From Pedobacter petrophilus (GTDB lineage Bacteria > Bacteroidota > Bacteroidia > Sphingobacteriales > Sphingobacteriaceae): DNA of 64,000 bases. The notes below the pieces were generated by a model that did not search any database, was not told where the DNA came from, and was given only the letters and a program-made list of their open reading frames with translations. A program made the position numbers and the translations under genes. This document shows positions 1 to 8,536 of this stretch, piece by piece; position 1 is the first letter of the stretch, and each line of letters begins with the position of its first letter. Where the stretch lies: the NCBI RefSeq assembly GCF_009674725.1, contig NZ_WKKH01000017.1:41012-105011 (forward strand), written 5' to 3'.

Positions 1-44
1 GCAACAGCTGTTTTTCTTCTGCCTGAAGTGTTAGTAACTGACAT
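1..44 (-). CDS. rpsI: 30S ribosomal protein S9 (uS9), N-terminal fragment cut by the window edge
   Basis: Only the first 14 codons are inside the window; on the minus strand they read MSVTNTSGRRKTAV, the usual Bacteroidota S9 start with the GRRKTAV motif. The ATG lies three bases after the rplM stop, which is the conserved rplM-rpsI order. S9 is part of the 30S head and its C-terminal tail (not seen here) reaches the P site. Identity rests on this short stretch plus synteny. Confidence 0.9.
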   Translation of the reverse strand, partial: MSVTNTSGRRKTAV

Positions 45-47
45 TTC

Positions 48-491
48 TTAAAGTTTAATGGTTTTTGGAGATTGAGCTGAATGTGGGTGGCTTTCACCTG
101 CATACACAAAAAGGTTTGTGTATAATTTTTTGCCCAATTTAGTTTTCGGTAACATACCACGTACCGCTTTCTCGATTACACGTTGAGGGTGTTTCGCCAT
201 TAACTCTTTTGGAGAGATAAAACGTTGACCACCTGGATAACCAGTATAAGAAACATATTGCTTTTCGCTGAATTTGTTTCCTGTCAATTTAACCTTGTCT
301 GCATTGATAACGATAACGTTATCTCCGCAATCTACGTGTGGGGTGTACTCAGGCTTGTTTTTACCACGGATGATCATAGCGATCTTCGATGACAAGCGCC
401 CCAAAATCTCGCCTTGCGCATCAACAACAATCCACTGTTTGTTAACAGTTTTCGCATTGGCCGAGACAGTTTTGTAACTTAACGTATTCAC
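48..491 (-). CDS. rplM: 50S ribosomal protein L13 (uL13)
   Basis: An early-assembling 50S protein that binds 23S rRNA. At 147 residues it has normal length. The family signature is visible at residues 109-140: AVRGMLPK, then LFVYAGESHPHSAQ. Residues 22-33 (VVDAQGEILGRL) are the typical N-terminal core. It is first in the rplM-rpsI operon and has a good Bacteroidota promoter about 55 bp upstream of its ATG. The leader also holds a small CCCA/TGGG inverted repeat around 530-543, which could bind an r-protein for feedback control, but that is only a guess. Confidence 0.98.
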   Translation of the reverse strand: MNTLSYKTVSANAKTVNKQWIVVDAQGEILGRLSSKIAMIIRGKNKPEYTPHVDCGDNVIVINADKVKLTGNKFSEKQYVSYTGYPGGQRFISPKELMAKHPQRVIEKAVRGMLPKTKLGKKLYTNLFVYAGESHPHSAQSPKTIKL

Positions 492-545
492 TTGCTTGTA
501 TTTAATTTATTAAACAATTTATTATTCCCATTAAAATTGGGACTG

Positions 546-576
546 CAAAGATAGACAGAATACTTTTATTATCAAA
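546..576 (-). promoter_or_regulatory. Promoter of rplM-rpsI
   Basis: On the minus strand TATCTTTG (546-553) matches the Bacteroidota -7 box TAnnTTTG exactly, and a TTTG -33 element (573-576) precedes it with 19 nt between TTG and the -7 box. The mRNA would start near 540, giving a leader of roughly 50 nt. It is one of the best promoter matches in the window. Confidence 0.75.
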
Positions 577-654
577 TAGTTGATGGAAAAAAGTTTACAT
601 TCTTTTGTGAGGACCAGGAGAGAAGAAATGAGTGTTGCAGGTGGTACTGAAAGC

Positions 655-684
655 AAAAAGCCTGAATTTTACAATCCAGGCTTT
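655..684 (-). terminator. Rho-independent terminator after rng
   Basis: Inverted repeat AAAGCCTG / CAGGCTTT; read on the minus strand the stem is followed by TTTTTGC. It starts 20 bp past the rng stop codon, as expected for the end of that transcript. Confidence 0.75.
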
Positions 685-703
685 CTACAATATGTTTTTT
701 AAA

Positions 704-2254
704 CTACAATTTTATTTCTTCATCCTTAGATGAGATAAAATGAAATTCATTTAAATAGTATGATGATTGTGCTTTAACTTTAATCCACTGGCCATATTTA
801 AAAAACCAGCGGCGTTGTAAGTTCAAGATTCCTTTAGTAATATAAGCTTCAATATAAGGGTGAACACTTAGTGTTACGCCTTTTTCATTTTGCTCACGTA
901 AAATATAATTAAGGTTGTTCTCAATATCATCCATTAAAACAATACTTGCTTTAATTTCTCCGGTTCCACCACAAGCCGGACATTTTTCTACCGTAACAAT
1001 ATTCATCTCCGGACGAACGCGTTGTCTGGTGATTTGTACCAAACCAAATTTGCTTGGAGGCAAAATGGTGTGTTTGGCTCTATCCAATAACATCAGCTCG
1101 CGCAAATAATCGAATAGCATTTTACGGTTTGTTGGCTTGTGCATATCGATAAAATCGATTACCACAATGCCGCCCATATCACGCAAGCGCAATTGACGGG
1201 CAATTTCTTTTGCCGCCTCTTTATTTACCTGTAAAGCATTTTCCTCCTGGTTTTCTTTACTGGCTGTACGGTTCCCGCTATTCACGTCTATTACGTGAAG
1301 TGCTTCGGTGTGCTCTACTACCAAATAAGCGCCACCTGGTAAGTTTACGGTTTTTCCGAAAGCATTTTTAATTTGCTTTTCTATTCCAAAATGATCGAAA
1401 ATGGGTTCTTTCTGTTTGTACAATTTCACGATTTTTTCCATTTCAGGAGAAATATCATGTACATAAGAACGAATATCATCGAACAGCTCCGGCGTACTCA
1501 CGTAAACGTTTGTAAAATCAGGATTCAGAATATCACGTATTAACGTTGATGATCTGTCCATTTCTCCCCAAACCCTTTTTGAAGGTTCAGTTGAAGGTAC
1601 CTTTTTAATGAAGTTTTCCCACTTTGCAATCAGATCTAATAAATCTTTTTGCATTTCGGCAACTCCGCGGCCTTCAGAAACGGTTCTGATAATTACCCCA
1701 AAATTTTGAGGTTTAATACTTTCTATAATCTTCTTTAAACGATTACGTTCGGTATTACTTTTAATCTTTTTTGATACAGATATGGTATTGGAGAATGGCA
1801 CCAGTACCACATACCTGCCGGCAATCGAAATGTCGGAGCTCAAACGTGGTCCTTTTGTAGAAATTGGCTCTTTAGCAATTTGTACAGGGAGGAGCATGTT
1901 TTTTGCCAGCACATCAGAAATTTTGCCTGCCTTATTAATATCGGCTTCGAGCTTTAAATTATCTAATAATGTGCCTGTAACCGAGCCATTACGCTTGATT
2001 TTAGTTAGCTTAATTAAAGATTGAACCTGAGGGCCCAAATCAAAATAATGCAAAAAAGCATCTTTTTCATAACCAACATCCACAAAAGCGGCATTCAGGC
2101 CAGGCATAATTTTTTTAATGCGACCTAAATAAATATCGCCTACGGCGTAGTTAGTATTGATTTGTTCTTTGTGAAGCTCAACAAGTTGTTTGTCTTCAAT
2201 CAAAGCTATGGTAACTCCGGCAGGAGTCGAATTGATAATTAATTCTTTTACCAA
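704..2254 (-). CDS. rng: Ribonuclease G/E family endoribonuclease
   Basis: A single-strand-specific endoribonuclease that matures rRNA and starts mRNA decay. The 516 residues fit the short RNase G/CafA form without the long RNase E degradosome tail. An S1 RNA-binding domain lies at about 37-115. The catalytic Mg-binding aspartates are seen in VIDVNSG (D323) and VVIDFIDM (D367, D370). The zinc-link is CPAC at 425-428, which in RNase E joins subunits of the tetramer. Start ATG at 2254; no competing start nearby. Its likely rRNA role agrees with the neighbouring ribosomal genes, though it has its own terminator. Confidence 0.95.
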   Translation of the reverse strand: MVKELIINSTPAGVTIALIEDKQLVELHKEQINTNYAVGDIYLGRIKKIMPGLNAAFVDVGYEKDAFLHYFDLGPQVQSLIKLTKIKRNGSVTGTLLDNLKLEADINKAGKISDVLAKNMLLPVQIAKEPISTKGPRLSSDISIAGRYVVLVPFSNTISVSKKIKSNTERNRLKKIIESIKPQNFGVIIRTVSEGRGVAEMQKDLLDLIAKWENFIKKVPSTEPSKRVWGEMDRSSTLIRDILNPDFTNVYVSTPELFDDIRSYVHDISPEMEKIVKLYKQKEPIFDHFGIEKQIKNAFGKTVNLPGGAYLVVEHTEALHVIDVNSGNRTASKENQEENALQVNKEAAKEIARQLRLRDMGGIVVIDFIDMHKPTNRKMLFDYLRELMLLDRAKHTILPPSKFGLVQITRQRVRPEMNIVTVEKCPACGGTGEIKASIVLMDDIENNLNYILREQNEKGVTLSVHPYIEAYITKGILNLQRRWFFKYGQWIKVKAQSSYYLNEFHFISSKDEEIKL

Positions 2255-2358
2255 CAGCTACAGATTTAAGGCTATCGCCTATTAACAAATGGATAGTAAA
2301 CGAGAAAAAAACCTGATATAGCCAACTTTATACGAAATCAAAAAAATCATATAAATAC

Positions 2359-2392
2359 TTTAAACCTCACAGGTTTTACTATGAGGTTTAAA
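2359..2392 (-). terminator. Hairpin downstream of the COX24-type gene, probable terminator
   Basis: Perfect 11-bp inverted repeat TTTAAACCTCA / TGAGGTTTAAA with a 12-nt loop, 22 bp past the stop of the 29-residue gene at 2415 and about 105 bp before the rng start. The following T-run on the minus strand is weak, so it may instead be an mRNA-stabilising 3' hairpin. Confidence 0.5.
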
Positions 2393-2414
2393 GGGCTTTT
2401 ATCAAAATAAGAAT

Positions 2415-2504
2415 CTATTTTTTCTTATGTCTGTTTTTTCTTAAACGTTTCTTACGTTTGTGGGTAGCCATTTTATGTCTTTTTCTTTTCTTACCGCTTG
2501 GCAT
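2415..2504 (-). CDS. 29-residue AURKAIP1/COX24-domain protein (bS22/mS38-like)
   Basis: A very short, extremely basic protein beginning MPSGKKRKRHKMATHKRKK and ending RHKKK: 29 residues, mostly Lys, Arg and His. Bacteroidota chromosomes carry near-identical mini-proteins annotated with the AURKAIP1/COX24 domain, which is related to mitochondrial small-subunit protein mS38 and actinobacterial bS22. That relation suggests a small-subunit ribosomal protein wrapped in rRNA; this is inferred from the family, not shown here. Too short for usual gene finders. It is 36 bp downstream of the TPR gene and followed by a hairpin. Confidence 0.85.
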   Translation of the reverse strand: MPSGKKRKRHKMATHKRKKRLRKNRHKKK

Positions 2505-2540
2505 AATTTTAAGTTTTAAATGTTTTTATTAATCCGTTAA

Positions 2541-3419
2541 TTAATTTTTATTCTTTAGTTCAGCTACTTTCTTATCAATGAATGATGATAAGGTTGGGTT
2601 CGCTGCTAATTTTTTGCTTGATAAATAAGCATCCATTGCTTCTTTGTTCTTGCCTAAATTTTCTAAAGCTGTTCCTAAATAAAAATAGGCTTCAGGGGTA
2701 GGAGCAATTGCAATAACCGTATTGAAACGGGGAATTGCTTTGTCGAACTGGCCTGATTTTATAGAGAAGATTCCTAAATTCATATTTGCTTTAACATTTT
2801 TTGGCTCTTTAGCAACAACCTCAAGCAACATTGCAATTCCTTGCATTGGTGCTCCTAAGCCATTTACTATCGTTATGCCTAAGCCTGTTTTAGCCTCAAT
2901 GTTATTTGCATCTTTCTCTAACACATTTTTGTAAGATGTATTGGCCTTCTGCAATAATGCAGGTTGAGCCAAGCTATCTTGGGTACTCTCAAAAGCCTTC
3001 ATGAACTGATTTCCTGCGGCTAACCATGTTTTAGATGATGGTTCTCCCTGTGCAATCACTTCTAAATAAAGTGCTGATGGAGTAATTTGCTCCACATCGT
3101 CCCATTTCTGCGCCAATTGTTTCGCTACTTCAATTTTTTCTGCGCCTTTAGCACCTTTGTAACTGTTTTCTAATGCTGTAATATCTGTAGCCAAATTCTT
3201 GTTGAGTACATTCTTAGCCGCTATAGAAGAAGTTTCGATGCTTAGAACTGCAGTAGATGGTGTTGATGCTGTGCCAGCCATTTGTTCGCCGGCAGGCATC
3301 TTGCCATTTTCTTCTGTTGGTTTAACCAAACCCTTAATGTCTCTCGTGAATAAAAAAGCAACAAGCAATAAAACTGCTCCAATAATGATGATTTGTTTCG
3401 ATCTGATGCTGCTATTCAT
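2541..3419 (-). CDS. Membrane-anchored tetratricopeptide-repeat protein
   Basis: 292 residues with one N-terminal transmembrane segment (about 10-25, IIIIGAVLLLVAFLF) preceded by a basic SIRSK, so the bulk should face the periplasm. TPR-like helices run from about 160 to the end; the clearest pair is in NVKANMNLGIFSIKSGQFDKA and TPEAYFYLGTALENLGKNKEA. No catalytic motif; a scaffold or protein-interaction role is likely. It lies 8 bp downstream of the HU gene and is probably co-transcribed with it. Specific function unknown. Confidence 0.8.
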   Translation of the reverse strand: MNSSIRSKQIIIIGAVLLLVAFLFTRDIKGLVKPTEENGKMPAGEQMAGTASTPSTAVLSIETSSIAAKNVLNKNLATDITALENSYKGAKGAEKIEVAKQLAQKWDDVEQITPSALYLEVIAQGEPSSKTWLAAGNQFMKAFESTQDSLAQPALLQKANTSYKNVLEKDANNIEAKTGLGITIVNGLGAPMQGIAMLLEVVAKEPKNVKANMNLGIFSIKSGQFDKAIPRFNTVIAIAPTPEAYFYLGTALENLGKNKEAMDAYLSSKKLAANPTLSSFIDKKVAELKNKN

Positions 3420-3427
3420 AATAAGAC

Positions 3428-3730
3428 TTAGGCTTCTACACTAATTTTTTTAGAGTTGCTTTTAACTTTATCAACAAAAACTTTTGCTGGTTTAAAGCTG
3501 GGTACAAAGTGTTCTGGGATAATTATTGCAGTGTTTTTAGAGATGTTTCTAGCAGTTTTTTGTGCTCTCTTCTTAACAACAAAGCTTCCGAAGCCTCTTA
3601 CGTATACATTTTCACCGCCAATCATGCTTGTTTTGATAACCTTGAAAAATGCCTCAACTGTTTCCTGTACATCAACCTTCTCAATTCCGGTTTTTGTTGA
3701 TATTTCTGAAATAATATCTGCCTTAGTCAT
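3428..3730 (-). CDS. HU/IHF-family DNA-binding protein
   Basis: A small dimeric nucleoid protein that bends DNA. At 100 residues it is slightly longer than E. coli HU. The family signature is seen at about residues 45-62 (VRGFGSFVVKKRAQKTARN), and the beta-arm region contains the intercalating proline in IIIPEH followed by VPSFKPAK. The C-terminus has a short lysine/serine-rich tail. Start ATG 3730; a -7 box stands 53 bp upstream. Whether it is HU or IHF-like cannot be settled from sequence alone. Confidence 0.93.
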   Translation of the reverse strand: MTKADIISEISTKTGIEKVDVQETVEAFFKVIKTSMIGGENVYVRGFGSFVVKKRAQKTARNISKNTAIIIPEHFVPSFKPAKVFVDKVKSNSKKISVEA

Positions 3731-3782
3731 ATTTACTTATTTATATATATTGTGTTTTAATATTATAACTGTTTTGGGGTTG

Positions 3783-3790
3783 CAAAAGTA
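3783..3790 (-). promoter_or_regulatory. -7 box of the HU gene promoter
   Basis: Minus strand TACTTTTG is an exact TAnnTTTG match, 53 bp before the HU ATG. I see no TTG at the proper -33 distance, so this is a partial match. Confidence 0.5.
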
Positions 3791-3898
3791 TTGCTTTTTA
3801 ATGAGATAGGGAAATAAAAGATGATTTTTTTATCTCCTGAGATATCAGGCAAATGCAAGATTTTTTTTTATCCAATAAATACGCCGTAATTTGCATCA

Positions 3899-4963
3899 AT
3901 GACATTCCAGCTTGAACTGATAAATTGGTATCAAAATAATAAAAGAGATTTGCCCTGGAGGCACACAAACGATGCTTATACCATTTGGTTATCAGAGATT
4001 ATACTCCAGCAAACAAGGGTAGAACAGGGCCTTCCTTACTTCAATAGTTTTTTAGAAAATTTCCCTACTGTAGGAGACTTTGCTGCTGCCACGGAAACCA
4101 GAGTTTTAAAACTTTGGCAAGGTTTGGGCTATTACTCCCGTGGGAGAAACATGCATGCTACTGCTCAAAATGTAGTGAATAATTTCAATGGAATGTTCCC
4201 AACCAGGCATGATGACCTCATCAAATTGAAAGGAATTGGTGAATATACAGCTGCTGCAATCTCATCTTTTTCTTCTGGTGAGGCCAGGGCGGTAGTAGAT
4301 GGGAATGTATTCAGGGTATTGGCCAGGTACTTCGGCATTGAAACCCCTATAAATGCTCCGGCAGGAAAAAAGGAATTTTTTAAGCTCGCTAATGAACTTC
4401 TTTATCAGGAAGATCCGGCAACCTATAATCAATCAATTATGGAATTCGGTGCCATTCAATGTAAGCCAAAATCTCCAAATTGTAGTATTTGTCCATTAAA
4501 CCAAACTTGTTTTGCTTTCACTCATCATCAGGTTAATTTACTACCGGTTAAGCTTCGTAAAGCGGCGCAGAAACACCGTTATATCAGTTATTTTATTTGT
4601 GAAAATGATGGGGAAGTTTTGGTGCACGAAAGGCAGGCAGGTGACATCTGGCAACATCTTTTCGATTTTCCCTCTATTGAAACAGTAGAAGAAATAAACT
4701 TAAACAGTTCGTCATTCGCGGAAACCGTAACCGAAACTTTTGGGGCAAATGCTGAGTTTATCCCGCTTGTAAATAAAAGACATATATTAACCCACCAAAT
4801 TATCCATATACACTTTTTTGTATTAAATAATTATATATTTAACATTGATAAACAAAAGGAACTTAATTGGGTTTCTTTAAGTAGATTAAATGAATTGCCG
4901 CAGCCAAAAGTTATTCACGATTTCACAACAGAATATCTTCTAAATACGGAATGGACTAACTAA
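3899..4963 (+). CDS. mutY: A/G-specific adenine DNA glycosylase
   Basis: Removes adenine mispaired with 8-oxoguanine or G in base-excision repair. The 354 residues have the full MutY layout. The catalytic glutamate is E33 in SEIILQQTRV. The helix-hairpin-helix LKGIGEYTAAAI (110-121) is followed by the catalytic aspartate D134 in VVDGNVFRV. The [4Fe-4S] ligands are C188, C195, C198 and C204 with C-x6-C-x2-C-x5-C spacing. A NUDIX-like 8-oxoG-recognition domain follows (about 225-345). A TAATTTG element ends only 5 nt before the ATG, so the mRNA may be leaderless. ssb follows 48 bp downstream, a common Bacteroidota arrangement. Confidence 0.97.
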   Translation: MTFQLELINWYQNNKRDLPWRHTNDAYTIWLSEIILQQTRVEQGLPYFNSFLENFPTVGDFAAATETRVLKLWQGLGYYSRGRNMHATAQNVVNNFNGMFPTRHDDLIKLKGIGEYTAAAISSFSSGEARAVVDGNVFRVLARYFGIETPINAPAGKKEFFKLANELLYQEDPATYNQSIMEFGAIQCKPKSPNCSICPLNQTCFAFTHHQVNLLPVKLRKAAQKHRYISYFICENDGEVLVHERQAGDIWQHLFDFPSIETVEEINLNSSSFAETVTETFGANAEFIPLVNKRHILTHQIIHIHFFVLNNYIFNIDKQKELNWVSLSRLNELPQPKVIHDFTTEYLLNTEWTN

Positions 4964-5011
4964 CCATGATCCATTTAATTTATAATTTTAAAAAACTAAC
5001 CAAAAATATTT

Positions 5012-5452
5012 ATGTCTGGCATTAACAAAGTTATTTTAGTAGGCCATTTGGGCAAAGACCCTGAAGTACGTCATTTAGATGGTGGCGTTACCGTAGCAAG
5101 TTTCCCTCTTGCAACGTCAGAAACCTACAATAAAGATGGAAAACGAGTAGAACAAACGGAATGGCACAACATTGTATTGTGGAGAGGCCTTGCTGAGGTT
5201 GCTTCTAAATATCTGCAAAAAGGAAAACTCGTTTATATTGAAGGTAAGCTAAGAACAAGGTCTTTCGAGGATAAGGAAAAAGTTAAAAAGTATGTAACTG
5301 AAATTGTTGCGGAAAACTTCACCATGCTAGGCCGCAAAAGCGACTTCGAGCAGAGTCCTACGGCAACCATTCATCAGGCCCCGGCAGAACGTAAAATTGA
5401 AGATGAGTTTACCATCGGCCCATCAGATGAAAATGGTGATTTGCCTTTTTAA
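5012..5452 (+). CDS. ssb: Single-stranded DNA-binding protein
   Basis: Binds ssDNA during replication, repair and recombination. 146 residues: an OB-fold from about 1 to 108 beginning MSGINKVILVGHLGKDPEVR, with the family's EWHNIVLW and YIEGKLRTRSF motifs, then a short disordered linker and the acidic tail ending DLPF that docks partner proteins. It lies between mutY and an unknown membrane-protein gene that begins 3 bp after its stop. Confidence 0.97.
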   Translation: MSGINKVILVGHLGKDPEVRHLDGGVTVASFPLATSETYNKDGKRVEQTEWHNIVLWRGLAEVASKYLQKGKLVYIEGKLRTRSFEDKEKVKKYVTEIVAENFTMLGRKSDFEQSPTATIHQAPAERKIEDEFTIGPSDENGDLPF

Positions 5453-5455
5453 TTT

Positions 5456-6538
5456 GTGATGAGCAGTAGAGATAAGCTTCTTCATCCTATCTTTTTACTT
5501 TCTATAATTTTACTGCTCACGAATGATTTCTTTTTAAAAGCATATTTTCATAACGAATTAACGGGAAAGCTCTCAGATTTTGCAGGTCTGTTTGCTTTCC
5601 CATTTTTTTGGAGCGCTGTTTTTCCGAAACGTATTAATTTTATTCATTTATCAACAGTCATCATATTTTTGTTTTGGAAATCCGGCCATTCACAACCGCT
5701 GATTAACTTTATAAATCTTTTTGGTTTTCAAACTTTTCGCACAGTAGATTATACAGATTATATTGCCTTCATTAGTGTATTAGCCTCTTACATCACCTTT
5801 TTTAAACCGCCTTTTGCCACATCCAGGCCATCTATAATCAGGTTTATAGCTTTGATCTCAATCTTCGCGTTCGTTGCCACCACTCAGGAGAGACAACAAC
5901 CCACTTACGAAGAAGACTTTAAAACCATAGATTTATACAATCAAAGTGTACATCAGTTAACTGTGGTTGTGAATTTTAAATATTCCGACGTAGAATTGGC
6001 AGGCGATACCAGTTTAGATAACGAATTTAACCGCATTGATACTTTAAAATTAGCTTCCGGTAGTTATAACACAGTGAGAACACCTATTCCCTCTTGGAAT
6101 AATTCAAAATTCCCGTCTGGTTTTAAGATTATAATTATTGATTCACTAGGTAAACTGCAAAAAATTTACAACAAGACGGCCTTTCTCATGGCTGTAGATA
6201 CCAGCTACAATCGGCAGGCGCAGCATGAAAGTGGAAGTTCCTGGAGCCTGAAAATTGGGAAGAAGATACCGGAAAAGATTGCTCCATATACCATTTACGG
6301 GAGATGGCAGACAACTTCATCCTCACAAAGACAACATACTTTTGAAATCAGAGAACGTTATTGTTATGATGTTGATCCGGATAGTGACTTAGCCAGGTAT
6401 GAATTAAAAGATAGTCTTATTACAGTTATGTATCCGAAGAAAAGGGTTAGTGGAAGGATTACTTATTTAAGCGAAAACGAGTTGTATATCACGTGGGATG
6501 ATAGAAAAAAACTAAAGTATAAGAAGCTTTATCATTAG
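5456..6538 (+). CDS. Uncharacterised membrane protein with N-terminal GKLSDFAGLF motif
   Basis: 360 residues. The first 140 form about four transmembrane helices, with a conserved-looking NELTGKLSDFAGLFAFPFF segment (about 34-53) that I associate with a widespread family of unknown function. The rest (about 150-360) is polar and resembles a secreted or periplasmic beta-rich domain. Start is either GTG 5456 or ATG 5459; the two codons are adjacent. It is tightly coupled to ssb (3 bp) and ends in a terminator, so it probably belongs to the ssb transcript, but no function can be assigned. Confidence 0.7.
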   Translation: MMSSRDKLLHPIFLLSIILLLTNDFFLKAYFHNELTGKLSDFAGLFAFPFFWSAVFPKRINFIHLSTVIIFLFWKSGHSQPLINFINLFGFQTFRTVDYTDYIAFISVLASYITFFKPPFATSRPSIIRFIALISIFAFVATTQERQQPTYEEDFKTIDLYNQSVHQLTVVVNFKYSDVELAGDTSLDNEFNRIDTLKLASGSYNTVRTPIPSWNNSKFPSGFKIIIIDSLGKLQKIYNKTAFLMAVDTSYNRQAQHESGSSWSLKIGKKIPEKIAPYTIYGRWQTTSSSQRQHTFEIRERYCYDVDPDSDLARYELKDSLITVMYPKKRVSGRITYLSENELYITWDDRKKLKYKKLYH

Positions 6539-6574
6539 ACCTACCTCACCTGGAGATAGGTCTGGATCTTTTTT
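6537..6574 (+). terminator. Terminator after the ssb-linked membrane gene
   Basis: Stem AGACCTA / TAGGTCT (6537-6543 / 6557-6563) with an inner CTC/GAG extension, followed by GGATC and a T-run. The stem begins two bases before the gene's stop codon ends, and the T-run touches the convergent glmS stop codon (6573-6575). Confidence 0.8.
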
Positions 6575-8411
6575 ATTCAACCGTTACAGATTTCGCCAGG
6601 TTTCTTGGCTGATCGATGTTACACCCTCTTAAAACCGCAATATGGTAAGATAGAAGTTGTAATGGAATAGTAGCCAAAAGGGGTAGAAATGCTTCATTTG
6701 CATCCGGAATTTCAATACAGTAATCTGCCATCTTCTTCACTTCTGTATCGCCTTCAGTAACAATTGCAATTACTTTACCTTTTCTGGCTTTTACTTCCTG
6801 AATGTTGCTGATTACCTTCTCGTATGATGAATTTTGAGTAGCGATAAAAACTACAGGCATTTCTTCATCAATTAAGGCGATGGGGCCATGTTTCATCTCT
6901 GCTGCAGGATAACCTTCAGCATGGATATAAGAGATCTCCTTAAGCTTTAAAGCGCCTTCTAATGCAACCGGAAATCCGCTCCCGCGACCAAGAAATAAGC
7001 AATTACGAGAATCTTTAATTTTCTCTGCAACCTCTTTAATTAATTTATCTGATTCCAGCGCTTTTTGAATTTTTTCCGGAATATGATCCAACTCTGTTAA
7101 AAGCTCTATCATTTTCGATTCTGTAATGGTTCCCCTTTGTTGCGCCATGTAAAAGGCCATTAAAGTAAGTACGGTTACCTGAGCGGTAAATGCCTTGGTA
7201 GAAGCAACCCCAATCTCCGGACCAGCATGAGTGTAAACACCGGCATGCGTTAAACGCGGAATTGATGCACCTGCTACGTTACAAATTCCGAAAATTGTAG
7301 CGCCACGTTCTTTAGCCATTTCAATAGCTGCCATGGTGTCTGCAGTTTCTCCGGATTGTGAGATCGCAATTACTACATCTTTCTCCGTAATGATTGGGTT
7401 GCGGTACCTAAACTCAGATGCATACTCCACTTCAACGGGAATTCTGGCGTATTCTTCAATCAGGTATTCGCCTACAAGGCCGGCATGCCATGAAGTTCCA
7501 CAGGCAACAATAATAATTCTATCAATATTTTTAAGTTTCTCTGCGAATTCTTTTATTCCGCCAAGTTGAACCTTTCCCTCGCTTGGATAAATACGGCCAC
7601 GCATACAGTCTTTAATCGATCGCGGCTGCTCATAGATTTCTTTCAGCATAAAATGCTCAAAACCACCTTTTTCCAGCATTTCTAACTTCAGCTCAAGTTC
7701 TTGTATTAATGGCGTTTGAACAATGTTATCCAGTTGTTTCACCAATAAATCATTTTTGGTAACCAGAGCGATTTCACCGTCTTTTAAATAGATTACATTT
7801 TTGGTATATTCAATAATAGGTGTGGCATCTGATGCGATGAAATATTCTCCTTTACCTACGCCAATAACCATCGGACTACCTTTTCTGGCTGCAATTAAAC
7901 GATCTGGATGATCTTTATCCATAATCACAATTGCATAAGCGCCACTAACCTCATGTAAGGCCAAACGAACGGCTTCCAGCAGGTCTAAGTTTTCTATTTT
8001 TTGAATTTCTTCAATTAGATGAATAAGTACTTCTGTGTCCGTATCGCTTTTAAATTCATGGCCGCGACCCATCAATTCTTCTTTTAAAGTAGCATAGTTT
8101 TCGATGATACCATTGTGAATAATTGATAGTTTTTCATTATTTGAAGTGTGTGGATGTGAATTTCGATCTGATGGTACACCATGTGTTGCCCATCTGGTGT
8201 GCCCCATTCCGATAGTACCCGAACGATCCTGATTTTCTGCAAATTCTTCTAAAACGGCTACTTTACCCGCCTTTTTATAAATACTTTGTCCGCTATCATT
8301 CATTAGTGCTATACCGGCACTGTCATAACCTCTGTATTCCAATCTTTTCAGACCTTTTAAAACTATGGGCCAAGCCTCTCTATAACCGATGTAACCTACT
8401 ATTCCACACAT
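6573..8411 (-). CDS. glmS: Glutamine--fructose-6-phosphate aminotransferase (isomerizing)
   Basis: Makes glucosamine-6-phosphate from fructose-6-phosphate and glutamine, the first step toward UDP-GlcNAc for peptidoglycan and LPS. 612 residues, normal length. The N-terminal nucleophile is Cys2 after the initiator Met (MCGIVGYIG); the glutaminase domain spans about 2-225 with GHTRWATHG. Two SIS sugar-isomerase domains follow (about 290-430 and 460-600), with SQSGETADT and the C-terminal DQPRNLAKSVTVE. Single gene, convergent with the plus-strand gene before it. I found no glmS ribozyme-like element in the 125-bp upstream gap. Confidence 0.98.
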   Translation of the reverse strand: MCGIVGYIGYREAWPIVLKGLKRLEYRGYDSAGIALMNDSGQSIYKKAGKVAVLEEFAENQDRSGTIGMGHTRWATHGVPSDRNSHPHTSNNEKLSIIHNGIIENYATLKEELMGRGHEFKSDTDTEVLIHLIEEIQKIENLDLLEAVRLALHEVSGAYAIVIMDKDHPDRLIAARKGSPMVIGVGKGEYFIASDATPIIEYTKNVIYLKDGEIALVTKNDLLVKQLDNIVQTPLIQELELKLEMLEKGGFEHFMLKEIYEQPRSIKDCMRGRIYPSEGKVQLGGIKEFAEKLKNIDRIIIVACGTSWHAGLVGEYLIEEYARIPVEVEYASEFRYRNPIITEKDVVIAISQSGETADTMAAIEMAKERGATIFGICNVAGASIPRLTHAGVYTHAGPEIGVASTKAFTAQVTVLTLMAFYMAQQRGTITESKMIELLTELDHIPEKIQKALESDKLIKEVAEKIKDSRNCLFLGRGSGFPVALEGALKLKEISYIHAEGYPAAEMKHGPIALIDEEMPVVFIATQNSSYEKVISNIQEVKARKGKVIAIVTEGDTEVKKMADYCIEIPDANEAFLPLLATIPLQLLSYHIAVLRGCNIDQPRNLAKSVTVE

Positions 8412-8486
8412 AAATTTGGGGTATTGCTAAAGTTGACGAATATACTAAACAAAGATTGTTCCGAATGAAAATAATTTTTCAGGCAT

Positions 8487-8516
8487 AAAAAAACCTCAGC
8501 ATTTTGGGCTGAGGTT
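8487..8516 (-). terminator. Terminator of the GlgA-like/DUF4270 operon
   Basis: Perfect 9-bp stem AACCTCAGC / GCTGAGGTT with a 7-nt loop; on the minus strand it is followed by seven T. It begins 21 bp after the DUF4270 stop codon. Confidence 0.85.
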
Positions 8517-8536
8517 CATTATAGGAATTAAACCTG

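Noticed and set aside
2255..2414. A tRNA or small RNA gene between rng and the COX24-type gene
   Set aside because: The only structure is one hairpin; no cloverleaf or conserved tRNA boxes.
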